DNA of 64,000 bases from OMIW01 sp044235645 (GTDB taxonomy: Bacteria; Bdellovibrionota_C; UBA2361; OMIW01). Where the stretch lies: the NCBI GenBank assembly GCA_044235645.1, contig JBIIHQ010000002.1:271697-335696 (forward strand), given 5' to 3'. This document shows positions 43,146-50,476 of this stretch, in pieces. The notes under the pieces were generated by a model. It did no database searches. It was not told where the DNA came from and worked only from the letters and a program-made list of their open reading frames with translations. The first letter of the stretch is position 1, and each line of letters opens with the position of its first letter. The position numbers and the translations under genes are program-made.

Positions 43146-45281
43146 TTACAGAAGTTGTCGCCTGTAAAGCTGAGCCAGATCGGGACCATGGGCTACCAGC
43201 ACCGCGAGGGTGTTGAGCGAGCCATCTGAATTGAGGAAGCCCGAGGCTTCACTGAACTCAGTAGTGGAGACTATGACTGAGCGAATGCGCGCAGGGAGCG
43301 GCACCAGCGGATTCACGTGATTGGAGATGTACTCCATCACGAGCCGGGTGAACTCTTCCGAGCGACACAGCTCTTGTGCGGAGATTCCTCGCTCAATGGC
43401 CAGGGGCTCGATCTGCGAGGCATCCGGGTGAATGATCGCGACGTTGAAAGGCTGGCCAGCCCCCCACACAAGAGATCGCTTCACATACGGACACGCATCG
43501 AGTACTGGCTCAGCGGTGGCGAAGGGATAGACCTTTTCCCCACCGAGTGAGTTGTACATCCGGCTCATGTTACCGGAAATGCGGATCGTTCCGTCGGGAT
43601 CGACCAGCTGGACGGTGTCGGTTGTCCGATACCAGGTGTGCCCATCAATCGTCACAAACTCATCATCCTCAGGATCACCGGTGAGGTATCTCGAGAACAG
43701 AGTCGGTGAGGAGAGCAGGAGCTCGCCGGTATCAGGGTCTATCCGCTGCTGGATCGCGTCGCCGAGAGGCGGTCCTACAACCTCGGGGTGTCGTTCAAAC
43801 GGACGCCACCGCTCGAGGTGAGTAATACCTCCCTGGGTGAAGCCGTAGCCCTCGGATACCCGAATGCCGATTGCCTCCCAGAACTGTTGGGTTCGGAAAA
43901 ACAATCGACTTCCTCCCACGATCAGATCGGCGCATTGACTGCCGAAGCAGGCGCGCCGAATTTGTCGCCGAATCTCCCCGGTGAGGAGGTAGATAATCGG
44001 GGCGAGGAGGTATCGCCAGAGCCAGTGGGCCACGAGCGGTCTGCCGCTACGATACTCGATGGTGCATACCTCAGGAGGGTAGTTGCCACCGGTAATTTCG
44101 CGTATCGCCTCGTGACATTCAACCGCTGCGGCGACGGAGACCGTCGTCGCGAGATTTGCCACAAAGGTGGAGAACGCCCGAGCGATCTCGCGGAGTGAAT
44201 CGGGGGTCGACTTTCGCTCTCGTGCCATCGCAATCGACCTGAACTGGAGGAATCCGATGAAGTTCCACCGAGGCATCCCGAGAGACACCCGATAAGGAAC
44301 CCGGGTCGGACACGCATACGCAAGGTTCGGTTTGCGAACGAGGCCGAGGAACAAAGCGACCGGCTCCACATACCGCTTTTCAACCTCCTCTCTCATCAGG
44401 TCAAGGAAGTACGGCACAAGCGGAATCACGGTGGCATCACCCTCTTTCAGACATTGTATCATGCCACCCACGTCGATCTTCGGATGTTCTCCGGGAACGC
44501 TCGGCAGAGTGGTGTTCATCCCTGAAATCATGAAGAGCCACATCAAGTAGATGGGGTACATGTGTCCAAAGGGGAGAATACAGGCAGCTTGCAGCCCAGG
44601 GCGGGCGAGCCGACGTCCCTGGAGCAGATTGATGTCTGCCAAGACACTCGCTTGGGTGTGAACAACCCCTCGGGTGTAGCCGTGCTTTGTCGCCGTGAAC
44701 AGGATTAGCGCATCGTCGGATGGTTCGATCTCAGCGAGCCAGTCTGGCTCGGTCGATGGATACCGATCCGATGTGAGGACCTGGTCAAGCTCCACCACCG
44801 GAGGACCGTGAAACCGGGCCTTGGTCGGAATCGGCCTCATAGTGAGTACAGCGATGAGATCGCTGTTAGCGAGATCGCCACACTTCTCCAGAAGTCGATA
44901 ATTCTCCACGACAAGGAGTCGGGGAGTGCTCTCGAGAAGCTGGTGGTGAATCTCATGGCCTGTCTCGCCCATGTAGGGAGCGACGATGGCCACCCGAGCA
45001 AGAGCTGCTGCGGCGTGAGCCCACACGGTCTGTGGGCAGTTACCTGCGAGTACCATCACCCGATCGCCCGGCTGAAGACCACACGCTCGGAAATAGTGCG
45101 CAAGCCGATAAATGGCAGCCCCACATTCGCCAAAAGTGTAGCTCTCGAACCGCTCACTTCGTGATGCGGCTTTGCGGTGAGCAAGCGCCGTAATACAGGG
45201 GAGATCGCGATGGGTTGACACTGCTCGTACGAGCGCAGCCGCGAGAGTTCGCGACGAAGTTGTGTCTGTCATAGTGAACAA
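43146..45281 (-). CDS. AMP-binding (acyl-CoA synthetase-like) protein with degenerate catalytic motifs
   Basis: 711 residues from ATG 45281. The fold is that of the ANL adenylating superfamily: early GDRVMVLAGNCPQTVWAHAAA, a central EGYGFTQGG, and LGGEKVYP in the hinge region. The hallmark motifs are altered. The phosphate loop, normally TSGTTGxPKG, reads TATKHGYTRG. The catalytic Glu of YGxTE is Gln. The TGD motif reads TTD. The usual C-terminal catalytic Lys region reads GFLNSDGSLNTLA with no Lys. It may therefore not make acyl-adenylates. Context (lipase-like and fad genes) suggests a role in lipid use, perhaps as a non-catalytic partner. It is divergent from the lipase-like gene. Confidence 0.85.
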   Translation of the reverse strand: MFTMTDTTSSRTLAAALVRAVSTHRDLPCITALAHRKAASRSERFESYTFGECGAAIYRLAHYFRACGLQPGDRVMVLAGNCPQTVWAHAAAALARVAIVAPYMGETGHEIHHQLLESTPRLLVVENYRLLEKCGDLANSDLIAVLTMRPIPTKARFHGPPVVELDQVLTSDRYPSTEPDWLAEIEPSDDALILFTATKHGYTRGVVHTQASVLADINLLQGRRLARPGLQAACILPFGHMYPIYLMWLFMISGMNTTLPSVPGEHPKIDVGGMIQCLKEGDATVIPLVPYFLDLMREEVEKRYVEPVALFLGLVRKPNLAYACPTRVPYRVSLGMPRWNFIGFLQFRSIAMARERKSTPDSLREIARAFSTFVANLATTVSVAAAVECHEAIREITGGNYPPEVCTIEYRSGRPLVAHWLWRYLLAPIIYLLTGEIRRQIRRACFGSQCADLIVGGSRLFFRTQQFWEAIGIRVSEGYGFTQGGITHLERWRPFERHPEVVGPPLGDAIQQRIDPDTGELLLSSPTLFSRYLTGDPEDDEFVTIDGHTWYRTTDTVQLVDPDGTIRISGNMSRMYNSLGGEKVYPFATAEPVLDACPYVKRSLVWGAGQPFNVAIIHPDASQIEPLAIERGISAQELCRSEEFTRLVMEYISNHVNPLVPLPARIRSVIVSTTEFSEASGFLNSDGSLNTLAVLVAHGPDLAQLYRRQLL

Positions 45282-45453
45282 AACCTTCGATGAAACAGAC
45301 TAGCCTTAGCACAGGCGCATCAAGGATGCCAAGTGAGCCGTCATTGGGATAGAAAGATGTTTCGATCTGAGGTGGCCCTATGTCTTCACACGAGGAGAAT
45401 TGGACTCGATCGGAGCCGTATGAGTATACTCGGCCTCGTTCGCGTTGGTTGTT

Positions 45454-46143
45454 ATGGAAGGTTCACGAACATCGGTTTTGGTCGTTCATGGGTTCAACCA
45501 TGATCACCACCAGATGGGGCCGTTAGCCGAGTTCCTTGCCCTGCGCTTCGATGGTGACGTATCGGTTTATGGGATCGATCTGTATCCTGCCGATGGCCGA
45601 AGCGACCTCGTCACCCTTGCTGACCAGGTGGTGTCCTCCCTTCGAAAGCTCGTCTTGGGGCGGATCGAGGAAGAGAGCTTGCGGGATGCAAATTTCCGCC
45701 TTGATGAAGAAGCTCCATTACCATCGTCGGTTCGGGTTCATCTTGTTGGATTCAGCATGGGTGGTCTGGTCTCACGGATCGCTTATCAACAGCGGGGTGG
45801 TGCATCGTTCACCAAGTCTGTCATCTCTATTGCCTCGCCTCATGCGGGCACCGTGATGGCGTACTTAAAGCGGGCACCGGCAGTGAGGGATATGCGGCCG
45901 ACCAGTCGTCAGATTCGGTCGCTGCACAGCTCCCTTGAGGATTGCGTTCGCGCCGATGGGATGACGACGTTCACCCAGTTGTGGACCCCGTTCGATCATC
46001 TCATCGTTCCGGCGACCAGTGGCAGGCTTCCTGTTGGTACCAACCGCATGGTTCCCGTTGTTGGTCATAATCGGCTCATCGCCCATCCCGCGTGTTTTCA
46101 GGCGGTGTTTGAGGCGATTCAGCTCCGTGAGGCCCAGGGGTAA
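45454..46143 (+). CDS. lipase-like alpha/beta-hydrolase
   Basis: 229 residues from ATG 45454. It shows VLVVHGFNHDHHQMGPLAEF (oxyanion HG), the nucleophile Ser in GFSMGGLVSR, the conserved SIASPHAGT after it, and the C-terminal GHNRLIAHP that supplies His. The order matches the EstA/PGAP1-like lipase group. No signal peptide is seen, so it may be cytoplasmic. It stands between the ligase-like gene and fadN; it could free fatty acids for the pathway. A terminator follows. Confidence 0.85.
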   Translation: MEGSRTSVLVVHGFNHDHHQMGPLAEFLALRFDGDVSVYGIDLYPADGRSDLVTLADQVVSSLRKLVLGRIEEESLRDANFRLDEEAPLPSSVRVHLVGFSMGGLVSRIAYQQRGGASFTKSVISIASPHAGTVMAYLKRAPAVRDMRPTSRQIRSLHSSLEDCVRADGMTTFTQLWTPFDHLIVPATSGRLPVGTNRMVPVVGHNRLIAHPACFQAVFEAIQLREAQG

Positions 46144-46185
46144 GAGATGTCTCGGGATGCACGCTCTCGGTTTTCCTATCGGTTT

Positions 46186-46226
46186 AGGTGGAGTCCCGGC
46201 ATGATATGTCGAGGCTCCACCTTTTT
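46186..46226 (+). terminator. intrinsic terminator after the lipase-like gene
   Basis: AGGTGGAG and CTCCACCT form an 8-bp stem around a 21-nt loop and run into five T. Confidence 0.8.
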
Positions 46227-46441
46227 CTTTCTCTCCCTCCTGACGCATTCTCCCTGTGGGGTGAACGCACGCGGTATATCCCCTGTTCGTTGGAAGAATT
46301 GTTCTATATATCCCCCAATCGGCTGATTCCCTCCATCCTCTTTAGCTTGCAACGAGACGCCCGCCTTTGCTAGTCTCGCAACCACATTTTATATCGGGTA
46401 GAAGAGTTGATAAAATCATTCAACGGGTTTTGTAGGTTTTT

Positions 46442-46505
46442 CCCGGTTGTTTCCTTATTAGTCGCGTGGTGGTAGTGCCGCTCGGAGGATGAGGAAACAA
46501 CTGGG
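46442..46505 (+). promoter_or_regulatory. stem-loop in the fadN leader touching its ribosome-binding site
   Basis: CCCGGTTGTTTCC (46442-46454) pairs with GGAAACAACTGGG (46493-46505) with one G-T wobble, 13 of 13 positions. The 3' arm runs into the GGGAGG ribosome-binding site (about 46503-46508) of fadN at 46514. Such pairing could reduce translation initiation until the structure is opened; an operator for a dimeric repressor is the other reading. Confidence 0.55.
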
Positions 46506-46513
46506 AGGTTGTA

Positions 46514-48757
46514 ATGTCATTCGATCCCAAGACCGTCGCCATCCTTGGTGCCGGTATCATGGGCAGCCAGATCGCTGCTGCGTTTGCATCCGCAGGTTGC
46601 AACGTATCGCTACTGGATCTGCCGGGGGAGTCCTCTCCGAATGAGCGCTCTGAGAAGGGTTTGGCTCAGTGCCGCAAGGCCCCGTGGCCATCCTTCTACC
46701 GTACCAGCGACCTCGCTCGCGTGCGGTGTGGCAATTTTCGGGATCATCTTTCGGCTATCTCTCAAGCTGACCTTGTCATTGAGGTGGTTCTCGAGAGGCT
46801 CGAGGTGAAAGCCTCGGTCTTCGAAAAGATAGCGCCTTTCCTTGGACCAAACACCAAGGTTGCCACGAACACGAGTGGCATCCTCATGGCGAGCCTTGAG
46901 CAGGTGATGCCTGACTCAATGAAGCCTCACTTCATTGGTGGGATTCATTTCTTTAATCCCACCCGTTTGCCTCTCCTTGAACTCATCTTCACCGATCGCG
47001 TTTCGGGCGAGGAACGAACGGAGATCGCGGATTTCTTCCGAGATCGCATGGGTAAACAGGTGGTCAAGGCGAAGGATCGCCCGGGATTCGCGGGAAATCG
47101 TGTAGGAACCTACGCGATGATGCTTGTCATGCAGGCGCTTGCTCGGGGGGATTTTTCCATTCCTGAGCTTGAGGTGCTGACGGGTCCGCTCGTCGGTCGT
47201 CCAAAATCGGGCACCTTCCGAACCGCTGATGTCGTCGGCTTGCCGACGGTGCTCAGTTTGACGAAGTACCTCTCCGCGAATCTCCCAGACGATCCGGCTC
47301 GGGAGGTGTTTCAGCCGCCAGCATTTCTTGAGGCGTTGGTGGCTCAAAAGGGCGCGTTCTCGGTGAAAGATCGGCAAAGAGGAGTCATTCTCTCCTTCGA
47401 TCCCTCCACGGGTAACTATCTACCTCTGACCGCCGAGAATCTTGGAGAGCTACCATCGGTGAAGTCGATGGCACATCCCGCTGATCGCATTGCCGCCCTT
47501 ATGGAGCGGACTGATCGGGTTGGTGAGTTCGCAAAGGACTTTTACCTCCGCTTCCTCAACTATTGCGCCTGGCGCGTGGGTGAGGTGGCAGATACTCCCG
47601 GCGATATTGATCGTGCGCTTCGCGCAGGGTTCGCCTGGGAGGTAGGTCCTTTCGAGCTGTGGAATCGGTTAGGGGTCGGCAAGATCTCTAACATGATGAC
47701 AGCTCGCGGGCTCTCGTTGCCTCAGTGGGTCACGCAGGCGGACTTTTTTCCGATTCGTCGGAGCGAGAGTCCCCATCTCTCGGGCATGCCGCCAATCCCC
47801 CTGGGTCCAGATTCTGCGACCCGTTACCTCGGTAACGGAGTACTCCAGTTTCTGCTGACGGGGACTGGAAGGACGCTCTCTTCGGACGTGATCGACGGCC
47901 TCCATCGGGCGCTCGATCAGGCCCAGTCGGACAGGTATGTCGGACTCGTTATTGGCGATGGCGAAGGTGACACCTTCTGCGCGGGTGCGAACCTGAAGCA
48001 GATCGGTGGAGCGATTCGCGCTGGAGATTTCGACGGTATCAACGGTGTCCTCGACAGGCTGCAGACGGTTTTCGACCGGCTGTACTCGTTCGAAAAGCCG
48101 GTTGTAGCTGCTCTTTCAGGTAAAGCCCTGGGAGGCGGTGCCGAATTGTTGATGGCAGCGCCGATGGTCATCGCGGCGCCTGACTCGTACGTTGGGCTTG
48201 TCGAGATGGGGGTAGGTGTCATCCCAGCGGGGTGTGGTACAACCCATTTCGCTCAGTGGGCTGCGCAAAAAGCGGGAGCAACAACCGTTGCCGACGCGAG
48301 CAAAGTGATGTCCTTCCTCCGGGAGGCGTTCTTGCGCATTGCGATGGGGCAGGTGACGACGAGTGCTCATCAGGCACTCGATGCCGGTTTCTTCTCACCG
48401 TTATCGCGGATCGAGATGCGGCCGGGCAATGTCCTCGAGGCTTCCAAGGCGGCTATCTTGGAGTTCGCCGACGGGAACTATATTCCCCGCGCCCCGCGTG
48501 CCCAGTTCGTGGTTCCTGGGGCCAATGGTCGAGCCGTCCTCGAAGTCGGTATCGAAGGGTTCCTCACCGCTGGTCAGATCTCCGAGTACGATGCCTATCT
48601 GGCACGTCGGCTCGCGTGGGCTATCACGGGTGGCGATCTTTCCGATGCGGCAGTGGTGCCCCCGCAGTACCTGTACGCTCTTGAGCGTCAGGTGTTCGTG
48701 GAGCTGGTGAAAAACCCCGGCACTCACCAAAAGATGGCCCGGTTCGCGAAGGGCTAA
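46514..48757 (+). CDS. fadN: 3-hydroxyacyl-CoA dehydrogenase/enoyl-CoA hydratase fusion (FadN-type)
   Basis: 747 residues. Unlike FadB, the dehydrogenase is N-terminal: the NAD-binding VAILGAGIMGSQIAAAFA at residue 8, HFFNPTRLPLLELIF near 155 and GRPKSGTFRTADVVGL near 230. The crotonase (enoyl-CoA hydratase) half starts near 450, with TFCAGANLKQIG, KPVVAALSGKALGGGAELL and the catalytic Glu in GLVEMGVGVIPAGCGT. This order is that of FadN and related proteins. It carries out the hydration and the NAD-dependent oxidation of beta-oxidation. It is followed by thiolase and FadE-like genes on the same strand. Confidence 0.93.
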   Translation: MSFDPKTVAILGAGIMGSQIAAAFASAGCNVSLLDLPGESSPNERSEKGLAQCRKAPWPSFYRTSDLARVRCGNFRDHLSAISQADLVIEVVLERLEVKASVFEKIAPFLGPNTKVATNTSGILMASLEQVMPDSMKPHFIGGIHFFNPTRLPLLELIFTDRVSGEERTEIADFFRDRMGKQVVKAKDRPGFAGNRVGTYAMMLVMQALARGDFSIPELEVLTGPLVGRPKSGTFRTADVVGLPTVLSLTKYLSANLPDDPAREVFQPPAFLEALVAQKGAFSVKDRQRGVILSFDPSTGNYLPLTAENLGELPSVKSMAHPADRIAALMERTDRVGEFAKDFYLRFLNYCAWRVGEVADTPGDIDRALRAGFAWEVGPFELWNRLGVGKISNMMTARGLSLPQWVTQADFFPIRRSESPHLSGMPPIPLGPDSATRYLGNGVLQFLLTGTGRTLSSDVIDGLHRALDQAQSDRYVGLVIGDGEGDTFCAGANLKQIGGAIRAGDFDGINGVLDRLQTVFDRLYSFEKPVVAALSGKALGGGAELLMAAPMVIAAPDSYVGLVEMGVGVIPAGCGTTHFAQWAAQKAGATTVADASKVMSFLREAFLRIAMGQVTTSAHQALDAGFFSPLSRIEMRPGNVLEASKAAILEFADGNYIPRAPRAQFVVPGANGRAVLEVGIEGFLTAGQISEYDAYLARRLAWAITGGDLSDAAVVPPQYLYALERQVFVELVKNPGTHQKMARFAKG

Positions 48758-48776
48758 CTCTCGCTTGCCCGGGTTC

Positions 48777-48827
48777 GCCCTCGTTGTTGAGCACAGGAGC
48801 TTGCTGCTGTCGCTCAATAACGGGGGC
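48777..48827 (+). promoter_or_regulatory. 16-bp stem-loop between fadN and fadA
   Basis: GCCCTCGTTGTTGAGC (48777-48792) pairs over all 16 positions, two of them G-T, with GCTCAATAACGGGGGC (48812-48827), leaving a 19-nt loop. A run of seven T starts 16 bases later (about 48844), too far for a normal terminator. It could be a partial terminator, attenuator or mRNA stabiliser between the two genes. Confidence 0.6.
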
Positions 48828-48871
48828 TCGATACAGGTTCAGGTTTTTTTCTTTCACCTAAGAGGTTCATC

Positions 48872-50125
48872 ATGTCTAGCAACGAAGCGTTTATTGTCGC
48901 ATTTGGTCGGTCTCCGATTGCACGGGCTGGTCGCGAAAAGGATGGCATCTTCATCCCGGGCGCCCTGTCATCAGTACGACCGGATGACCTTGCCGCGCGA
49001 GTTTTGGAGTTAACCCTCCGAACGGTGCCGACCCTCACGTTTGAGCAACCGACGGATGTTGTCTGGGGCACCGCCTTCCCCGAGGCCGAGCAGGGCTTCA
49101 ATCTGGGTCGTTTACTCGTGCCGTTGGCGGGGCTTCCCTTCTCAGTGACAGGACACACCGTCAACCGCTGGTGCGCCAGTGGATTGCAGGCGATTGTCAC
49201 TGGGTTTGAGTCGGTGTCGTCACCGTACAGTGCAGCCCAGATCGCCATCTGCGGCGGTGTGGAGTCGATGTCTCGACTTCCGATGGGTGGCTTCTCTTTT
49301 GCAGCTAATCCAAGACTGACGCAGCCGGGAGGTGACTTTTACCTGTCTATGGGGCTCACGGCGGAAGCTGTAGCGAAAGAGTTCGGCATTTCCCGAGCGG
49401 ACCAAGATCAGTGTGCTTTCCAATCACACCGGCGAGCAATCGCAGCGAGGGATCTTGAGCGGCCTCATATCTTTCCGATGAGATTTGAGGAGACGGTAGT
49501 GGTCGACGGGGTGCTGCAGAAGCGCTTTATCTCCCTAACCGAGGATGATGGGCCGCGAGCAGACACATCATTGGAGTCTCTCGCGAAGCTCAAGCCGGCA
49601 TTTCTGTTTGACGGCACGGGTACCGTCACTGCGGGTAACTCCTCGCAGGTCTCCGATGGAGCTGCCTGTGCGATCGTCGTATCGCACAGGGTGCTGGAGG
49701 AGTGTGGCGTCAAACCGCTCGCGCGGTTAGTTAGCTATGCTACCGCAGGAGTTGAGCCGAGCCTCATGGGAATTGGTCCTATTGAGGCTTTCCGTCGAGC
49801 TCTCAAGATGGCAGGGCTATCCACGCGTGACATCGGCCTTGTGGGTCTCAACGAGGCCTTTGCCGCCCAGAGGTTAGCGGTTGGCCGAGCGTTGGATCTG
49901 GATCCAGCGATCGTCAACGTCAATGGTGGCGCTATCGCGATCGGTCATCCTTTGGGAGCGACCGGTCCTCGCGATTTCGGCGATCAATGCTGGGAGGCAA
50001 TTCGCCGCGGAGTTCGCTACTTTGCGGTGGGTATGTGCGTTGGTGGAGGTCAGGGCATGGTCGCCATTTTCGAGAATGTTTGCCCTGGCAGCATTCTCTC
50101 TGGCGAAATTCCTCCGACCCCATGA
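48872..50125 (+). CDS. fadA: acetyl-CoA acyltransferase (3-ketoacyl-CoA thiolase)
   Basis: 417 residues; AAGAGG precedes ATG 48872. The thiolase catalytic residues are all present: nucleophile Cys101 in NRWCASGLQA, His359 in AIAIGHPLGATGP and Cys389 in GMCVGGGQGM. The NVNGGAI block is also canonical. It cleaves 3-ketoacyl-CoA to acetyl-CoA and a shortened acyl-CoA. Length and text favour the FadA/FadI type over the biosynthetic type. It is paired with fadN, as in many bacterial beta-oxidation operons. Confidence 0.93.
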   Translation: MSSNEAFIVAFGRSPIARAGREKDGIFIPGALSSVRPDDLAARVLELTLRTVPTLTFEQPTDVVWGTAFPEAEQGFNLGRLLVPLAGLPFSVTGHTVNRWCASGLQAIVTGFESVSSPYSAAQIAICGGVESMSRLPMGGFSFAANPRLTQPGGDFYLSMGLTAEAVAKEFGISRADQDQCAFQSHRRAIAARDLERPHIFPMRFEETVVVDGVLQKRFISLTEDDGPRADTSLESLAKLKPAFLFDGTGTVTAGNSSQVSDGAACAIVVSHRVLEECGVKPLARLVSYATAGVEPSLMGIGPIEAFRRALKMAGLSTRDIGLVGLNEAFAAQRLAVGRALDLDPAIVNVNGGAIAIGHPLGATGPRDFGDQCWEAIRRGVRYFAVGMCVGGGQGMVAIFENVCPGSILSGEIPPTP

Positions 50126-50476
50126 GCGACAACGCCACCTGTCTCAACTCTTCACCCTCCAACGGGCCTTCCTGGTGCTGAGATTCCATCTGAGCACCAG
50201 GTCGTGCTTCGTCATGGTTCCTTTAAGGGTTGTACAACAGGTGCAGCTGACCAATCCAGCTGCCATGAGGGGTGTACCGACTAAGTCTCGGTCACCCCTT
50301 TTTCATTGTGTTGAATTGATATGGGCACTGCTCCGCGCATCTCTCTCCCTTATCCCTCTGCGCATCCTCCTTTGTAGCTCGCGCGACTATGCTTCCCTTT
50401 GTTCCTCCACCCCTGGACCATTGACACCCGTCAATCGGCGTTAGTAGAGTCTGCCTCGTTAGCGGAAGGTTTCATC
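50126..50476. other. gap between fadA and fadE with terminator
   Basis: 351 bp without a gene. A terminator at 50278-50303 ends the fadN-fadA transcript, so fadE probably has its own promoter between about 50305 and 50450. GTTGTACAAC at about 50229-50238 is a perfect 10-bp palindrome and a candidate operator, but its position before the terminator argues against that. Confidence 0.45.
50278..50303 (+). terminator. intrinsic terminator after fadA
   Basis: AGGGGTG pairs with CACCCCT, the stem continuing imperfectly (ACCGA with TCGGT), followed by about five T. Confidence 0.8.

Larger units (their letters stand above)
46144..46513. other. gap and leader upstream of fadN
   Basis: 370 bp with no gene. 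It holds the terminator of the lipase-like gene (46186-46226) and a stem-loop leader before fadN (46442-46505). A promoter should lie near 46380-46430, where the sequence is AT-rich. Confidence 0.5.
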
